Positions 57,723-64,000 of a DNA stretch of 64,000 nt are shown in pieces. The stretch covers positions 164,598 through 228,597 of the forward strand of contig NZ_BAABEO010000017.1 of the NCBI RefSeq assembly GCF_039540195.1, read 5' to 3'. The position numbers and the translations under genes were made by a program. Each line of letters begins with the position of its first letter. Positions within the stretch are counted from its first letter, which is position 1. Under the pieces are notes generated by a model that was given only the letters and a program-made list of their open reading frames with translations, had not been told where the DNA came from and searched no databases. This DNA comes from Zafaria ginkgonis (lineage in GTDB: Bacteria; Actinomycetota; Actinomycetes; Actinomycetales; Micrococcaceae).

Positions 57723-59675
57723 TCAGGACTTCAGGAAGGAGAGGTGGATGTCGCTGCCGTACCGGTGGATGATGTCCCGCTTGACGGCGCGGTAGGCCTG
57801 GTCGTCCAGGTGGCCGTGCTGGGCGGCTGCACGCCGGGCCAGTTCGTCCGAGATCACGTCCATGAACAGTTCCGCCAACAGCAGCCGGGCGGAATCCCGG
57901 AAGCGGCCCCGCCCGTCCACGTACAGCCGGACCGTGGGCGCGCCCGTGTTGATGATGACCTTGCGCTCCTCCGGGCTGTAGACGGCCCGGTCCACGCTGT
58001 TGTGCAGGTTGCGGAACTCGTAGCCGACGAAGAGGTCGGCCCCGTAGTCCCGCGGCGCCCGGTGCGTCGTAAGCCGCAGCGCCGCCGGTTCGGCACCGGC
58101 CGCCAGGGGCTCGGAACGGGACACCGCGGCCATGTGCGCGGGCTGCCGGTGGCTGTGGTGGGAGGCGTGCTCGGCCACGACGATCTCGCACCACGCCCAG
58201 TATGCGCCCGCCCGCGCCGTGATCTGCCCCCGGTCCACCGGCCCATCCCCCACGACCGTCCATTCGATGCGCCGCGTCTCCCCCAGCGCGCTGACGGGCA
58301 CGGCCTCCGGCGCGGGATCGATCCGCAGGGAACCGGGCGCATCGACCTCGAAGGTGAGGACCCCGTCGTCGGGCAGTTGGCCCGGGTCGATGAGCAGGGT
58401 GACGTGGAAGGGGTGGCCCGGCTGCCGGTAGTAGAAGGGGGTGGTGAAACGCAGCGGGGCCAGCGGATCGGCCACGGCCGCGGACGCCGGCGACGGTTCG
58501 GCCGCCGACAGCGTCCGGAGGCCCAGGTCCCGCACGGCCGCCTCGCTCATGCGGTGCAGCAGCCGCCCGATCATCTCGGCGGTGCGCCCGGAGGTGGTGG
58601 CGCGTTCCAGATGGTCGAGCTTCTCCTTTTCGGCGAGCACGTGGCCCGAAACCATGCGGCTGACGGCACGGGAGAAATCCGCCACGAATGGGTCCTTGGG
58701 GTTCAGGCCCTCGCGCTCGTCGCTGATGATCGCCTGGCCCTGGCCCAGCATCTCGGTCAGTGCCGAACAGCGCACCGTGCCGAAGAGGTACTCCGTGCCG
58801 ACCTGGTTCTCGAAGTCGAACAGCTGGCAGTCAAGCGCCGCCGTGCCGGAGATGACAACCAGGCCATTGGTGCGTTCGTCGCCCCGCAGCGCCAGTTCCA
58901 CGTCCTTCGCCCGCTTGAGCGTGACGGTGAACGGGTACTCCTGCCCCTCATGGGTGAAGCTTCCCGGCTGTTCGGGTCCGAGCAGCAGCAGCGACGCCGG
59001 CTCCTCGAAGCGGACCCGCTCGCCGCGGTAGGGCTCCGTTCCGGGCCGCCCGCTCGTCATTTCGACCAGGCGCCGCTCCAGCACGTCCCGCAGGTAGATG
59101 TTGTCGGACAGGGACTGCAGCAGGGTCGTGTATTGGGTGATCCTGACGTGGGGGTTGTCGACGACGATCGTCACCCGGGTGCCGCTGTCCTCGATGCCGA
59201 GGCGCTCGCGGTCGGCGGGGCCGGCCGCGCGGTCGGTGCCGCCGTCGTCGTACAGGTACCCGCCACCCTCTCCGCGAAAGACGTCGACGCGGGTGTACCT
59301 GCCGTCGCGGATCGTCTCGATCCATCCGTGGCCCAGGCCGAAGATGGCCTGCTTCAGGCCCCGGCCGAAGTAGCCGCGGCCATAGCCCTCCCCGCGCGAG
59401 AGCGGGCTGTGCGCTCCGCCGTACGTCAGGATGCCGACGGCCTCGTCGAACGGCATGCCCTCCGCCTGGTCGGTGACGGTCAGGACGGCGCCGGTGTGGT
59501 GGCGGTCGTAGCCGAGGTGGATCCGGCCGGCCACGGGAACGCCCGACTCCTCCTGCCGGGAGTAGCTGTCGTCGCTGTTGGTGACCAGTTCCACCAGCGC
59601 CTTCTCGATGGAGGCGAACCGCCGGGAATCGATGCCGATCAACCGCTGGTCCACCCGGATTTCCGCAACCGTCAT
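57723..59675 (-). CDS. Stand-alone GHKL-type ATPase (Hsp90/MORC-like N-terminus)
   Basis: 650 residues. The N-terminal ATPase shows the Bergerat set: ALVELVTNSDDSY (N box, ~26-38), DQAEGM (G1, ~69), GYGRGYFGRGLKQAIFGLG (G2, ~97-115) and TRVTIVV. The remaining ~450 residues contain a middle domain (~200-340) and a C-terminal beta-rich region ending with a conserved-looking helix (SARLLLAELFMDVISDEL). There is no histidine-kinase DHp domain, no transmembrane segment and no partner gene, so it is not a two-component sensor. Bacterial relatives of MORC/Hsp90 are often linked to DNA handling or defence; here there is no direct sign of either. ATG 59675. Confidence 0.8.
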   Translation of the reverse strand: MTVAEIRVDQRLIGIDSRRFASIEKALVELVTNSDDSYSRQEESGVPVAGRIHLGYDRHHTGAVLTVTDQAEGMPFDEAVGILTYGGAHSPLSRGEGYGRGYFGRGLKQAIFGLGHGWIETIRDGRYTRVDVFRGEGGGYLYDDGGTDRAAGPADRERLGIEDSGTRVTIVVDNPHVRITQYTTLLQSLSDNIYLRDVLERRLVEMTSGRPGTEPYRGERVRFEEPASLLLLGPEQPGSFTHEGQEYPFTVTLKRAKDVELALRGDERTNGLVVISGTAALDCQLFDFENQVGTEYLFGTVRCSALTEMLGQGQAIISDEREGLNPKDPFVADFSRAVSRMVSGHVLAEKEKLDHLERATTSGRTAEMIGRLLHRMSEAAVRDLGLRTLSAAEPSPASAAVADPLAPLRFTTPFYYRQPGHPFHVTLLIDPGQLPDDGVLTFEVDAPGSLRIDPAPEAVPVSALGETRRIEWTVVGDGPVDRGQITARAGAYWAWCEIVVAEHASHHSHRQPAHMAAVSRSEPLAAGAEPAALRLTTHRAPRDYGADLFVGYEFRNLHNSVDRAVYSPEERKVIINTGAPTVRLYVDGRGRFRDSARLLLAELFMDVISDELARRAAAQHGHLDDQAYRAVKRDIIHRYGSDIHLSFLKS

Positions 59676-59796
59676 GCCGAATCCCCGCTTTCAAGGCCGT
59701 TGTTGACACCCGGCCGGGCAAGGCGATTCTAAGACCGGCCTTAAGGATCCTCCTAGAGCGGTTGGACTCCCGATGGCCCGGTCCCGGCGGGCGGCT

Positions 59797-61686
59797 TCAG
59801 TCCCCGCCGAACAGGCGCTCCTCCTGTTCGGCGTAGCGCTGGAGCAGTTCCAGGGCGTGGGCGCCGGCGGGTCCCTCCTGCTCCAGCCCCGCGCGCATCG
59901 AATCCAGCTTCCGTGCCCCGTCCGGGAAGGGAGCCAGCAGCGGCACGGCCGGGTCCGTGCGCACGTTGATCACCACCGGCGCATCGGCCGCGAAGGCCTC
60001 CTCCCACGCGTCTCCCAGCCGTTCCGGATCGGTGACCTCGATGCCGCGCATCCCCAGCAGTTCCGCGTAGCGGGCGTACGGAAAGTCGGGCAGGTCCTGG
60101 GTGGGGCCGTAGCGCGGGTCGCCCTCGGTCTCGCGCATCTCCCACGTCACCTCGGCCAGGTCGCCGTTGTTGAACACGCAGACCACGAAGCGGGGGTCGG
60201 CCCAGTCCCGCCAGCGGGCGGCCACCGTCACCAGTTCGGCGATGCCGGTCATCTGCATGCCGCCGTCGCCGGCGAGCACGACGACGGGCCGGTCCGGCGC
60301 GCGCAGCTTGGCCGCCAGCCCGTAGGGAACGCCGCAGCCCATGCTGGCCAGGGTGCTGCAGAACTGGACCGGCACGGTGGGGGGCAGCAGCAGCTGCCGG
60401 GCGTACCAGTAGACGCAGCTGCCGACGTCGAGCGCCAGCTGGGCATCAGCCGGCAGGCGGGGCGTCAGTTCGTGGACCACGCGCTCCGGGTTGACCGGTT
60501 CGGCCGGGGTCAGCGCCCGTTCCCGGGTCAGGGTCCGCCAGTCCTCGACGGCCTTGCCGACCTCCTCCACCCAGGGCCGCCGGCGTTCGGCCGCCCCCGG
60601 GTCCAGCCGTGCGGCCAGTTCGCGCAAGGTCGCGGCCGCATCCCCGACCAGGGCGACCTCCACGGGGTAGCGGTTGCCCACCTGCTTGCCGCTGAGGTCG
60701 ATCTGCACCGCGCGGGCGGCCCCTGGCTTGGGGTAGAACTCGGTCCACGGGTCGTTGGATCCCACGATCAGCAGGGTGTCGCAGCGGTTGAGCAGCGCGG
60801 CGCTGGCCGGGGTGCCCAGGTGTCCCATGACGCCGGCCGCGTAGGGCAGCGATTCGTCGACGTAGGGCTTGCCGAGCAGGCTGGTGGCGATGCCCGCGCC
60901 CAGGAGCGCGGCGATGCCGTGAACCTCTTCCCGTGCCCAGCGCGCGCCCTGCCCGACCAGCAGCATGACCCGCTCCCCGGCGTCGAGCAGGCGTGCGGCG
61001 GCGTCGAGCTCGGCCTCGTCCGGCAGCGGGTGCGGGCCCGCCCACAGGGGTGCGGTGGCGATCGTGCCGTGCTCGCCCTCCAGCTCGGCCGCCGGCTGCT
61101 TCTGCACGTCGTGCGGGACGATCACCACGCAGGGCGAGGAGGTCGCCAGCGCCGTGCGGAAGGCCCGGTCCAGCACCATGGGAACCTGCTCGGGGGCGGA
61201 AACCTGCTGGCAGAACTGGGCCGCGACGTCCTTGAAGAGGGAGAGCAGGTCGATCTCCTGCTGGTACTGCGAGCCGAGGACGGTGGTGTTCTGCTGGCCC
61301 ACGATCGCCACCACGGGCGTGCCGTCCAGCTTCGCGTCGTAGAGGCCGTTGAGCAGGTGCACCGCGCCGGGGCCCTGGGTGGCGATGACGACGCCGACGC
61401 CCTGGTCCTCCGCGCCCGCCGGCTCCGAACCGGCCTGGCCGGCCTCGGGCGGAGCCACCGCTGCGTGCCCGCCGCCGAACTGCCCCACCCCGTACTTCGA
61501 GTGGGCCACGGCCATGAAGGCGGCGTTCTCCTCGTGGCGGGCCTGGACGAACTCCGGGCCCGCTGCGCTGCGGCGCAGCGCCCCGATGAACGTGTTGATG
61601 CCGTCTCCGCTGTACCCGAACAGGCGCCGCACGCCCCAGGCGTTCAGCCGTTCCACCATCGCATCGGCCACGAGTCGTTCCGCCAT
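59797..61686 (-). CDS. Thiamine-diphosphate enzyme (pyruvate oxidase / acetolactate-synthase-like)
   Basis: 629 residues from ATG 61686. PYR domain with the activating Glu in ARHEENAAFM (~52), central domain ~200-335, PP domain with the TPP motif GDGGMQMTGIAEL...VFNNGDL (~458-495). Closest in style to pyruvate oxidase/dehydrogenase (PoxB-like) or related proteins. A ~35-residue Gly/Ala/Pro-rich insertion (about residues 68-100, containing PPEAGQAGSEPAGAED) sits in the first domain just before ATQGPGAVHLLNGLYD and is not seen in typical members. Substrate is likely pyruvate or another 2-oxo acid. Confidence 0.88.
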   Translation of the reverse strand: MAERLVADAMVERLNAWGVRRLFGYSGDGINTFIGALRRSAAGPEFVQARHEENAAFMAVAHSKYGVGQFGGGHAAVAPPEAGQAGSEPAGAEDQGVGVVIATQGPGAVHLLNGLYDAKLDGTPVVAIVGQQNTTVLGSQYQQEIDLLSLFKDVAAQFCQQVSAPEQVPMVLDRAFRTALATSSPCVVIVPHDVQKQPAAELEGEHGTIATAPLWAGPHPLPDEAELDAAARLLDAGERVMLLVGQGARWAREEVHGIAALLGAGIATSLLGKPYVDESLPYAAGVMGHLGTPASAALLNRCDTLLIVGSNDPWTEFYPKPGAARAVQIDLSGKQVGNRYPVEVALVGDAAATLRELAARLDPGAAERRRPWVEEVGKAVEDWRTLTRERALTPAEPVNPERVVHELTPRLPADAQLALDVGSCVYWYARQLLLPPTVPVQFCSTLASMGCGVPYGLAAKLRAPDRPVVVLAGDGGMQMTGIAELVTVAARWRDWADPRFVVCVFNNGDLAEVTWEMRETEGDPRYGPTQDLPDFPYARYAELLGMRGIEVTDPERLGDAWEEAFAADAPVVINVRTDPAVPLLAPFPDGARKLDSMRAGLEQEGPAGAHALELLQRYAEQEERLFGGD

Positions 61687-61836
61687 CGTCGGCTCCTTCG
61701 GTGTGTGCTCGATTGCCGCGTGCCCCGCACCGGCCTGGGCCCGCGCCTTCCCCCTGCCTACCACGGCGGGGGCACCGCGGAAAGGCTTCCCCCGGTGCGA
61801 TGGCCGCCCGGCCAGGGCAGGTGGCACACTCTGTCC

Positions 61837-62730
61837 ATGCGCGAATTCGTCGTCCTCGGCACCGCTTCGCAGGCCCCGACGCGGACCCGAAACCACAACG
61901 GGTACCTGCTGCACTGGGACGGCGAGGACCTGCTCTTCGACCCGGGCGAGGGCACGCAGCGGCAGATGATCCACGCGGACGTCTCCGCCGCCCACATCAC
62001 GCGCATCTGCATCACCCACGTCCATGGGGACCACTGCTTCGGCCTGCCCGGCGTGCTCTCCAGCATGGACCTGGACCAGGTGAAGCACCCGGTCCACCTG
62101 CACTATCCCGCCTCCGGCGAGGCGGTGGTCCGGGCGCTCGTGTCCGCGGCCTCTCCGGGCATCGACCTGAGGCTGCACCCGCACGCCGGCCCCGGGCCGG
62201 TCGCCCCGGGCCTGGAGGTGCGGCCCCTGCACCACCGCGTCGAGGCCTACGGCTACCGGCTCGTGGAGCCCGACGGCATCACCCTCCTGCCGGACCGGCT
62301 CGAGGCGGCCGGGCTCGATGGGCCCGACGTCGGCCGCCTGCTGCGCGCCGGAAGCCTGGGCGGGGTGCGGCTGGAGGACGTGAGCGTACCGCGGCCGGGA
62401 CAGCGGTTCGCCTTCGTCATGGACACGGCGCCGTGCCCCGGCGCCGAGGAATTGGCCGAGGGGGCCGACCTGCTGGTGGCCGAATGCACCTTCAGCGATG
62501 ACGACGCCGACCTCGCCGCGAGCTACCGCCACCTGACCGCGGGACAGGCCGGCGCGCTGGCCGCCGGAGGCGGCGCCTCCCTGCTGGTCCTGACCCATTT
62601 CTCCTCGCGCTACGCGGACACCGCTCCGCTGGCGGCGCAGGCCCGGGCCCGCGCCGGAGGGGCGGCGGTGGTGGCCGCCAACGACCTGGACCGCTTCGAA
62701 TTCCCCAAGCGCCGCCACCCGCACCCCTGA
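61837..62730 (+). CDS. rnz: Ribonuclease Z (tRNA 3' endonuclease)
   Basis: 297 residues from ATG 61837. MBL fold: MREFVVLGTASQAPTRTRNHN start, zinc motif THVHGDHCFGLPG (~60-72), PLHHRVEAYGYRL near 130, MDTAPCPG (Asp) near 193, and LTHFSSRY near 252. Matches RNase Z, which trims the 3' trailer of tRNA precursors. Divergent from the TPP enzyme across 150 bp. Confidence 0.92.
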   Translation: MREFVVLGTASQAPTRTRNHNGYLLHWDGEDLLFDPGEGTQRQMIHADVSAAHITRICITHVHGDHCFGLPGVLSSMDLDQVKHPVHLHYPASGEAVVRALVSAASPGIDLRLHPHAGPGPVAPGLEVRPLHHRVEAYGYRLVEPDGITLLPDRLEAAGLDGPDVGRLLRAGSLGGVRLEDVSVPRPGQRFAFVMDTAPCPGAEELAEGADLLVAECTFSDDDADLAASYRHLTAGQAGALAAGGGASLLVLTHFSSRYADTAPLAAQARARAGGAAVVAANDLDRFEFPKRRHPHP

Positions 62731-62744
62731 AGGGGCGGCCCGAG

Positions 62745-62873
62745 GACCGCCCGGTCCAGGCCTTGGCCGATCCCACCCGCCGCGATATTCTCGCCACGGT
62801 CGCCGGCGGCGCATCTTCGGCGTCGAGGTCGGCCGTTCTCCACGCCGCGGGTTTCGCCGCGGCGGCTGCTTGA
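62745..62873 (+). pseudogene. Truncated ArsR-family regulator relic
   Basis: In the 230-bp gap before the SRPBCC gene, one frame reads VQALADPTRRDILATVAGG, the unmistakable N-terminal helix pair of ArsR/HTH_20 repressors, then degenerates (SASRSAVLHAAGFAAAAA) and stops at 62873. No start codon and no HTH core. ArsR genes are typically found directly before AHSA1/SRPBCC genes such as the next one, so this looks like its lost regulator. Confidence 0.65.
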
Positions 62874-62960
62874 CGGCTACACGGCGATCCGGCGGCAGCG
62901 CGCCGGCCGGATCCCGGACGTTCTTGTCTGTTGGAACCGATCGATAGGAAGGCACCCATC

Positions 62961-63458
62961 ATGCCGGTCATCAATACGCACACGGACACGGAGGCGCTGA
63001 GTCTCACCGTCATTGCCGAGTTCGACGCCAGCATCCAACGCGTGTGGCGGATTTGGGCGGATCCGCGCCAGCTGGAACGCTGGTGGGGGCCGCCCAGCTA
63101 TCCCGCCACCTTCGAAATCCACGAGTTCACGCCCACCGGCAGGGCCAGCTACTTCATGACAGGGCCCGACGGCGACAAGGCCAGCGGCTGGTGGAGGTTC
63201 ACCGCCATCGAGGAACCGAACCGGCTGGAGTTCGACATGGGCTTTGCCAACGAGAGCGGTGAGCCCGTGACCGAATTGGGTTCGGCCCATGCCGCCGTCA
63301 CCCTCGAGGAGGTGGAGGGCCGGACCCGGATGACCATCGTCTCCACCTTCGAAAGCGCCGAGCAGCAGGAGCAGATGCTCGCCATGGGCATGGAGGAAGG
63401 AATGGCTGAGGCGGTGGGGCAGATCGACGCCCTCCTCGCCGAATCGCCGGCCGTGTGA
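62961..63458 (+). CDS. SRPBCC / AHSA1-domain protein
   Basis: 165 residues from ATG 62961 (AGGAAGG 9 bases before). The fold signature is visible: SLTVIAEFDASIQRVWRIWA (~15-34), RQLERWWGPPSYPATFEIHE, WWRFTAIEEPNRLEFDMGF and TRMTIVSTFESAEQQEQML. It is a helix-grip hydrophobic-pocket protein of the Aha1-like group; ligand unknown. Its usual ArsR partner is present only as a relic just upstream. Followed by a 13-bp hairpin terminator. Confidence 0.9.
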   Translation: MPVINTHTDTEALSLTVIAEFDASIQRVWRIWADPRQLERWWGPPSYPATFEIHEFTPTGRASYFMTGPDGDKASGWWRFTAIEEPNRLEFDMGFANESGEPVTELGSAHAAVTLEEVEGRTRMTIVSTFESAEQQEQMLAMGMEEGMAEAVGQIDALLAESPAV

Positions 63459-63467
63459 GTGTCCCGC

Positions 63468-63501
63468 GGCCCCCACCCTCCCGTGTGTGAGGGTGGGGGC
63501 C
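63468..63501. terminator. Hairpin terminator between convergent genes
   Basis: GGCCCCCACCCTC (63468-63480) and its exact complement (63489-63501), 8-base loop. It follows the SRPBCC stop by 10 bp and faces the convergent hydrolase gene. Confidence 0.75.
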
Positions 63502-63559
63502 GCCGTCGTGGTGCATGCGCGCGGGCGGTGCGTGCCGTCGTCGTCGTTGCCCGGGCGGG

Positions 63560-64000
63560 TCAGGCGCCGGTGCCGACGAAGTCGGCCACGACGCGGTTGA
63601 ACTCGGCGGCGTGTTCGAGCTGGGCCCAGTGCCCGCACCGGTTGACCAGGTACAGCCGGGAGTCCCGGATCAGCGAGCACAGGCGCAGGGAGTGCTCGAA
63701 GTGCACCACCCGGTCATCGCGGCCGTGGATGAGCAGGGTCGGGGCCGTGATGGAGGCGACCTGCTCCGGGGTGGCAAAGGGCATGTAGCCGGGCTGGCCG
63801 AACCCGGCCAGGAAGTTGGCCCGGTGGTCATCGCGCCGGGCCGCGGCCTCGGCCCGTTTGGCCACCATCTCCCCGGTGGCGAAGCCGGGATCGAAGGTCA
63901 TCACGTCCGCGAGGCGGCGCATGGTCTCCGGACTGGGGTCCCGGTAGCCCGCCACCAGGACCTTGATGCCCTCGGACGGTCCCGCGGCGCCGAACAGGGT
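63560..64000 (-). CDS. Alpha/beta hydrolase, MhpC/HsaD-like (partial, N-terminus beyond right edge)
   Basis: Only the C-terminal ~146 residues are in the window; the frame is open through 64000. IHGRDDRVVHFEHSLRL contains the catalytic Asp and RCGHWAQLEHAAEFN the catalytic His, matching meta-cleavage-product hydrolases (BphD/MhpC/HsaD), which split C-C bonds of ring-opened aromatics. The cap-domain segment has MTFDPGFATGEMVAKRAEAA. Perhaps part of another aromatic pathway that continues to the right. Confidence 0.82.
   Translation of the reverse strand, partial: TLFGAAGPSEGIKVLVAGYRDPSPETMRRLADVMTFDPGFATGEMVAKRAEAAARRDDHRANFLAGFGQPGYMPFATPEQVASITAPTLLIHGRDDRVVHFEHSLRLCSLIRDSRLYLVNRCGHWAQLEHAAEFNRVVADFVGTGA

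Noticed and set aside
61837..62730. Another catabolic MBL hydrolase
   Set aside because: The sequence matches RNase Z (N-terminal LGTASQAPTRTRNHN, HVHGDHCFGLPG), a tRNA-processing enzyme.
1..64000. Mobile elements, integrases, attachment sites, CRISPR arrays, tRNA genes
   Set aside because: None seen. Despite the island character and pseudogene relics, there is no transposase or integrase frame and no tRNA-like sequence that I could recognise by eye.

Overview
The window is high-GC Gram-positive DNA with dense genes, frequent GTG/TTG starts, ATGA/GTGA stop-start overlaps and Lgt-type lipoproteins. Gene content most resembles Arthrobacter-like Micrococcales, but this is inferred from style and families; there is no rRNA to settle it. 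I saw no tRNA, rRNA, CRISPR array, prophage or insertion sequence. Most of it (about 1-52 kb) is a large catabolic island for phenolic compounds; the last 11 kb is mixed chromosomal content.

Layout. 1-1086: two ABC permeases running off the left edge. 1233-8187: a hydroxyquinol block with LysR and AraC regulators, a TfdB-type FAD phenol hydroxylase, maleylacetate reductase, hydroxyquinol 1,2-dioxygenase and a second AraC regulator. 8380-16786: a degenerate maleylacetate-reductase homologue, an SDR, a ribose-type ABC transporter and a Tat-exported metallo-hydrolase. 17095-19371: hydrolase and flavin-dependent oxygenase. 19659-28709: a tightly coupled plus-strand run (lactonase-like MBL protein, two HIBADH-like dehydrogenases, cupin, two CMD proteins, GntR regulator, oxygenase, SDR, VAO-type flavoprotein). 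28881-43628: minus-strand genes including a second VAO-type flavoprotein, SDRs, a second GntR regulator, aldo-keto reductase, Dabb protein, two zinc alcohol dehydrogenases, a TauABC-type transporter and a third oxygenase. 43844-51563: VOC proteins, CoA-transferase plus citryl-CoA-lyase-like protein, a flavin reductase fused to a complete GntR/FCD regulator, an MhqO/LinE-like ring-cleaving dioxygenase, a hydrolase and a second maleylacetate reductase, followed by a decayed copy of the hydroxyquinol dioxygenase. 51724-64000: MFS transporter, flavohaemoglobin, aroE with IclR regulator and MHS transporter, a GHKL ATPase, a TPP enzyme, RNase Z, an ArsR relic with an SRPBCC gene, and a partial hydrolase.

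How it works together (inference). A para-substituted phenol would be taken up by the ribose-type and Tau-type ABC systems, oxidised by VAO-type flavoproteins and dehydrogenases, hydroxylated by group-D oxygenases using reduced flavin from the single reductase, trimmed through CoA-ester, retro-aldol, lactonase and decarboxylase-like steps, and finally cleaved as hydroquinone or hydroxyquinol to maleylacetate and 3-oxoadipate. A recurring palindromic operator resembling ATTGTATGAC-N-AT-N-ATAC lies before at least ten of these transcription units and is the strongest sign of one regulon, probably controlled by the two GntR paralogues and/or the reductase-GntR fusion. The true substrate cannot be read from the sequence.
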